From: Tetramitus jugosus
Lineage: Eukaryota > Heterolobosea > Eutetramitea > Acrasida > Vahlkampfiidae
Assembly (NCBI GenBank): GCA_937625935.1
Contig: OW569392.1
Location: 265,989 to 329,988 of the forward strand
DNA length: 64,000 bases
Direction of reading: 5' to 3'
A program made the position numbers and the translations under genes. The notes under the pieces are model-generated. The model was given only the letters and a program-made list of their open reading frames with translations. It was not told the DNA's origin and did no database searches. Of the stretch, positions 60,533-64,000 are shown in pieces (positions within the stretch are counted from its first letter, which is position 1; every line of letters begins with the position of its first letter).

Positions 60533-62569
60533 TTATTGTGGATAAACAATCATCAACTCACTCACATCGAAGCACCCAACATCACCAATCGAATATTTGT
60601 CAGCATAGACATGGTCAGCAGAACAGAATGCAATGACTCTCACCATACAACTCTTATTCTCCAAAATCCAACGTTCTAATGTGCCACAACCAATTACTCC
60701 ATTGGTATCCTTGATGAATACAGTCATGGGAATGGGTTGAGATGGTGGTGACACAGGTAGTTCTGCGTTTACATCAATTGTAGCTCTTCTTTTTGCATCT
60801 GGTTCATCATCATGCTGAGAGTTATCCACTTTGTTTCTTCTCCGTTTTCTTATCATATCCTTTCTACTAACAACTTTTGTTTGAGGTTCATCATCTTCTA
60901 AAGATTGGGATTGTTCTTGTGGTTCTGATGGAGCTTGTGTTGTTGGTTCTACTGGCCGATCTGGACTTGGTTGTACGTCTACTGGAGATTGAGATGGTTG
61001 TTGTGTTGCTGGTGGTTCTGGTTTATTGCTCTCGTACAAACCTTCAGGTTCATCAGCCTCAAAATCCTCCTCGTTGTAGCCCAGCTCATCATCATCTCCC
61101 TCAACTGGCGATGAAGGTTCAGTTCTAACATCATCACCAAAATGGAATAATCTAATGTCTCTGGCTGAATAGCATATATTGGATACAGTGTAAGGTCCTT
61201 CAATGGATTTGATACCACCAGTTGCTTGCCATTCCAGTTTGTACTTGTACAGACTTTGCCCATTAGCATCAGTTAATTCTGCTACAATTTTAGCTTTTCT
61301 CCCCCACAGGTAAGATGTGCTACTTCGATATTTGCTTGGAACACGGACTACCACTACATCATCTACTTTGAATTGAGGAATACAGTTTGGATGCTTACGT
61401 AGATATGCTGCTTGAGCTCTGTGCCCCTTTTTCTCAATTCTCTGTCTGATGAGATCAATTGTATACACCCTCTTCACTCTATCCTCAACAGATAATTCAT
61501 TTGGATTCAGACAGTAGCAAATTGACCAAGCTTCTAGTGGTTTCATACCAATGGTACTGTGCACAGCATTAAGATATGAATTGACTACAGATTCCACATG
61601 ACATTTCCATCTGGTTGTTTGATGCAATCTCATTTGTTGGAGCAACGATTTCTTCAAAGTTTGATTCAATCTCTCAACAAGACCTTGAACCCAAGGAGAA
61701 TATGCTGGTCCTTCCTTCTTCTTGACTCCATACTTCTGGCACACTTGTAATACAGATGCTGCAATAAATTCACCACCATTATCAGATCTCAAATTGATTT
61801 CATATTTACAGATACCATCTGTACCAACTTCTGGAAGATTCAATTCATTCTTAAATAAGTTCTCTAGAAACTTCACTACTGTCTCTGCCTTCTTGTTCTT
61901 AATTGAAACTACCCATGCATACTTTGTCAAGTGATCCACGACCACCAAGAGACCAATCTCTTGTCCATCTTTCTGAAGAAATGAAAGATCAATGTACAAG
62001 TGTTGAGCTGCATGATCTGGAACAACGTAACGAAATGGAGGAGCTGGAACTCGATTGATTGTTCTTCCACTTTGTGCACAATGGAGACACGAATTAACAA
62101 CTTCACTTACTTTACGTTGTACACCACCTGCCATCAGAATGAAGCTGGAATGCAGTGCTTGTTGTGTTCTTTTCTGTCCAACATGCGATCCACCGGAACA
62201 CACATGGGCTTCTTTGATTGCTGCTACTTCTTCATGATCTCTTGGGATCCAGTACCATTCTACTCCATCAGCAACTTTACCAGCATACATAGTTTCAGCA
62301 TTAAACTTTTCTGCTAACGATTCTACTTCTTTCTCTTGTTCAGTTAATGTATGTGACATACGAAACTCATCTGTCCATTTATTTACAGCATAATACAATC
62401 TTCCAGTCTCTGCAACATATTTGAATCTTGATGGTGCGTTGAGTTTACCATTTTCATAGTACTCTCTTGCTTCATTGATTGTTTTTACAGTTGGTGGTTT
62501 CTTGTTCTTCCGTCCTTTAGTACCACCTTTACGATTATTAATTGGAACTTCTGTTTCAGTCTCTGACAT
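60533..62569 (-). CDS. Integrase-type (rve) transposase of element C, intact
   Basis: 678 residues from ATG 62569 (MSETETEVPINNRKGG); the frame extends upstream to an ATG at 62701 inside the inverted repeat, which I think is not used. The basic N-terminal patch KGGTKGRKNKK is followed by an HHCC zinc module (HVCSGGSHVGQKRTQQAL...SCLHCAQSG, about 130-185), the rve core with Asp in LYIDLSFLQKDG, Asp in LRSDNGGEF and Glu in GLVERLNQTLK (DD35E), an SH3-like domain (VDDVVVVRVPSKYRSSTSYLWGRK, about 430) and a long acidic/Pro/Gln tail. Cuts and joins the element ends, by analogy with retroviral integrases and TDD-4. Related to the genes at 45.2 and 49.2 kb. Confidence 0.88.
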   Translation of the reverse strand: MSETETEVPINNRKGGTKGRKNKKPPTVKTINEAREYYENGKLNAPSRFKYVAETGRLYYAVNKWTDEFRMSHTLTEQEKEVESLAEKFNAETMYAGKVADGVEWYWIPRDHEEVAAIKEAHVCSGGSHVGQKRTQQALHSSFILMAGGVQRKVSEVVNSCLHCAQSGRTINRVPAPPFRYVVPDHAAQHLYIDLSFLQKDGQEIGLLVVVDHLTKYAWVVSIKNKKAETVVKFLENLFKNELNLPEVGTDGICKYEINLRSDNGGEFIAASVLQVCQKYGVKKKEGPAYSPWVQGLVERLNQTLKKSLLQQMRLHQTTRWKCHVESVVNSYLNAVHSTIGMKPLEAWSICYCLNPNELSVEDRVKRVYTIDLIRQRIEKKGHRAQAAYLRKHPNCIPQFKVDDVVVVRVPSKYRSSTSYLWGRKAKIVAELTDANGQSLYKYKLEWQATGGIKSIEGPYTVSNICYSARDIRLFHFGDDVRTEPSSPVEGDDDELGYNEEDFEADEPEGLYESNKPEPPATQQPSQSPVDVQPSPDRPVEPTTQAPSEPQEQSQSLEDDEPQTKVVSRKDMIRKRRRNKVDNSQHDDEPDAKRRATIDVNAELPVSPPSQPIPMTVFIKDTNGVIGCGTLERWILENKSCMVRVIAFCSADHVYADKYSIGDVGCFDVSELMIVYPQ

Positions 62570-62640
62570 TGTTTGTTTGTTGGATTGTGGTGTAACGATC
62601 ATGAGTTCTGTAACGACCTTGAAGTTTTGAAACTTTACAA

Positions 62641-62713
62641 GCGGAGATTTAGACAAGGAAGTTTCTAAATCGACATTTAGACGGCTATCGTCTAAATACA
62701 TTTAGACGCTACA
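62641..62713 (-). repeat. Right terminal inverted repeat of element C
   Basis: Inverse of 60401-60474 with a few mismatches and one indel; five ATTTAGA/TCTAAAT boxes. Confidence 0.88.
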
Positions 62714-62718
62714 CAGAG
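62714..62718. repeat. 5-bp target duplication CAGAG, right
   Basis: Partner of 60396-60400; deleting the element plus one copy rejoins the host gene in frame at the junction. Confidence 0.85.
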
Positions 62719-63229
62719 GATTGATGGTGAATGGCAACACTCCAGTGGTTCCACCCTTCAAAACTTGCTTTGGTGTTTGCTTCATGTTTGATCTAAACTC
62801 ATCCAATACATGCTTGTTCTCCTGACTAGATGTCTTCCATCGAAGTGGATCATGATGGCCATGTGACCCACTGGTATAGAAGAAGATATCAGAACTGCTG
62901 GAACATTTGCCATGGTACATTCGTGCAGTACAACCAACAGACTGAAGCTTGGATTCGTGTTGTGGACATGATGGATCCTTCTTCTTGTTGCAAATTGCAT
63001 AGTTGCAGCCATCTTCTGGACATTGTTTGCATCCATTGCACTTGTAACCAGTAATACTCCATGTCTTGTTCCAGATTTGTTTCATTTCATATCCAGACTT
63101 TCCAAAACGAGAGTACTGAACAGATTCCAAGAAATGGTTACTGTCATTATCGCAATACATGTAACAAGTGTCTCCCTTGGGATACGGTACTGCTTCTGCG
63201 ACCTTCACTGGTACTACTTTAGCGAGAAC

Positions 63230-64000
63230 TTGGGTTGGGTTTGGGTTTGGGTTTGGGTTTGGGTTTGGGTTTGGGTTTGGGTTTGGGTTTGGGTTTGGGT
63301 TTGGGTTTGGGTTTGGGTTTGGGTTTGGGTTTGGGTTTGGGTTTGGGTTTGGGTTTGGGTTTGGGTTTGGGTTTGGGTTTGGGTTTGGGTTTGGGTTTGG
63401 GTTTGGGTTTGGGTTTGGGTTTGGGTTTGGGTTTGGGTTTGGGTTTGGGTTTGGGTTTGGGTTTGGGTTTGGGTTTGGGTTTGGGTTTGGGTTTGGGTTT
63501 GGGTTTGGGTTTGGGTTTGGGTTTGGGTTTGGGTTTGGGTTTGGGTTTGGGTTTGGGTTTGGGTTTGGGTTTGGGTTTGGGTTTGGGTTTGGGTTTGGGT
63601 TTGGGTTTGGGTTTGGGTTTGGGTTTGGGTTTGGGTTTGGGTTTGGGTTTGGGTTTGGGTTTGGGTTTGGGTTTGGGTTTGGGTTTGGGTTTGGGTTTGG
63701 GTTTGGGTTTGGGTTTGGGTTTGGGTTTGGGTTTGGGTTTGGGTTTGGGTTTGGGTTTGGGTTTGGGTTTGGGTTTGGGTTTGGGTTTGGGTTTGGGTTT
63801 GGGTTTGGGTTTGGGTTTGGGTTTGGGTTTGGGTTTGGGTTTGGGTTTGGGTTTGGGTTTGGGTTTGGGTTTGGGTTTGGGTTTGGGTTTGGGTTTGGGT
63901 TTGGGTTTGGGTTTGGGTTTGGGTTTGGGTTTGGGTTTGGGTTTGGGTTTGGGTTTGGGTTTGGGTTTGGGTTTGGGTTTGGGTTTGGGTTTGGGTTTGG
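63230..64000 (+). repeat. Telomere, (TTTGGG)n
   Basis: Two initial 5-bp TTGGG units, then about 127 perfect 6-bp units to the end of the window. The G-rich strand runs 5'->3' toward the end, the correct polarity for a right-hand chromosome end. No interruption or variant unit after 63241. Confidence 0.95.

Larger units (their letters stand above)
60401..62713 (-). mobile_element. Ginger/TDD-4-like DNA transposon, element C (2313 bp, apparently complete)
   Basis: TGTAGCG...CGCTACA termini, inverted repeats of 73-74 bp, CAGAG target duplication, one intact integrase gene. Inserted in the MULE-like gene on the same strand. The element has every part expected for autonomy: complete ends and an unbroken transposase with all catalytic residues. 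No reverse transcriptase or other gene. Confidence 0.9.
59309..63229 (-). pseudogene. MULE-like transposase gene, split by element C and truncated by the telomere
   Basis: Minus strand in two blocks, 63229-62714 and 60400-59309, separated by element C. Block 1 is open in frame into the telomere (no Met; a GTG occurs at 63208) and holds a Cys/His region ending GCTARMYHGKC...GSHGHHD, like the WRKY/GCM/FLYWCH zinc modules in front of MULE transposases. Block 2 resumes after the insertion; a one-base shift near 60320 is needed to enter the main frame (MLIAYELEKKY...). It has SDMWCIDLKHKTSKG...YHIIGL, YYWAFYKMF and GCLVHFDRCNIRVIK, the last matching the MULE CxxH motif. A second shift near 59470 leads to a Lys/Ser-rich tail ending at TGA 59309. 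Confidence 0.68.

Noticed and set aside
62570-62701. Upstream extension of the element C transposase to ATG 62701
   Set aside because: This start lies inside the inverted repeat and the extra residues are encoded by the repeat boxes; ATG 62569 begins the part resembling element A.
45046-62713. Retrovirus or LTR retrotransposon origin for the integrase elements
   Set aside because: Integrase is the only gene; no reverse transcriptase, protease or capsid, and the ends are inverted, not direct, repeats.
63230-64000. Open frames through the TTTGGG array
   Set aside because: Simple repeat, open by composition.
1-64000. CRISPR array, rRNA genes, bacterial operons, riboswitches
   Set aside because: Looked for repeat-spacer structure, rRNA-like sequence and ribosome-binding sites; none found, as expected for a eukaryotic chromosome.

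Overview
The window is nuclear DNA of a protist and runs from ordinary chromosomal genes (left) to a chromosome end (right). Genes are dense, mostly intronless, and where introns occur they are short (about 60-185 bp, GTAWGT...YAG type). The gene set points to a free-living amoeboflagellate or amoeba: class III PI 3-kinase, PTEN, oxysterol-binding protein, syntaxin, a receptor adenylate cyclase with bacterial-type ligand-binding ectodomains, and a receptor TKL kinase with EGF repeats. I favour a heterolobosean such as Naegleria. That is an inference from gene content, not a proof.

1-41.3 kb, core chromosome. In order: a PTEN-like phosphatase (cut by the window edge), an oxysterol-binding protein, Vps34, a receptor adenylate cyclase, an LRR protein, tRNA-Met(CAT), a small poly(A)-tailed retroelement beside that tRNA, a syntaxin, a CIB-like calcium sensor, a membrane-anchored 2H phosphoesterase, a METTL25-like methyltransferase, a SUKH-like protein, a histidine acid phosphatase, an RGS protein, a TPR protein, a three-exon small membrane protein, two tandem GPI-type Cys-rich surface proteins, a DODA-type dioxygenase, an EGF/propeller/TKL receptor kinase, an aldo-keto reductase broken by an in-frame stop, a carboxyltransferase-like pseudoenzyme with a C-terminal anchor, and a GH79-like glycosidase with two malectin domains. 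Several genes required splicing by eye; junctions are given. Phosphoinositide and membrane-traffic functions (PTEN, Vps34, ORP, syntaxin) and signalling receptors dominate, but I see no operon-like logic.

41.3-63.2 kb, subtelomere. Coding density collapses and nearly everything recognisable is a transposon or a wreck: a Tc1/IS630-like relic, two well-preserved and one decayed 'Ginger/TDD-4-like' DNA transposon (retroviral-type integrase between TGT...ACA inverted repeats, 5-bp target duplications), a tyrosine-recombinase relic, a piggyBac relic, a Rho GTPase fragment, a Cys-rich relic, and a MULE-like transposase gene. The one intact non-integrase gene is an AAA-ATPase/PD-(D/E)XK protein.

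63.2-64 kb, telomere. About 770 bp of perfect TTTGGG repeats, G-rich strand running outward, abut the 5'-truncated MULE gene directly. That gene also carries a Ginger-like element inserted in its middle, so the end records at least two successive events.

Most interesting: the tRNA-adjacent retroelement with only an ORF1-type protein and a 14-16 bp target duplication; the shared architecture of the terminal repeats of the Ginger-like elements; and the transposon-in-transposon-capped-by-telomere structure.
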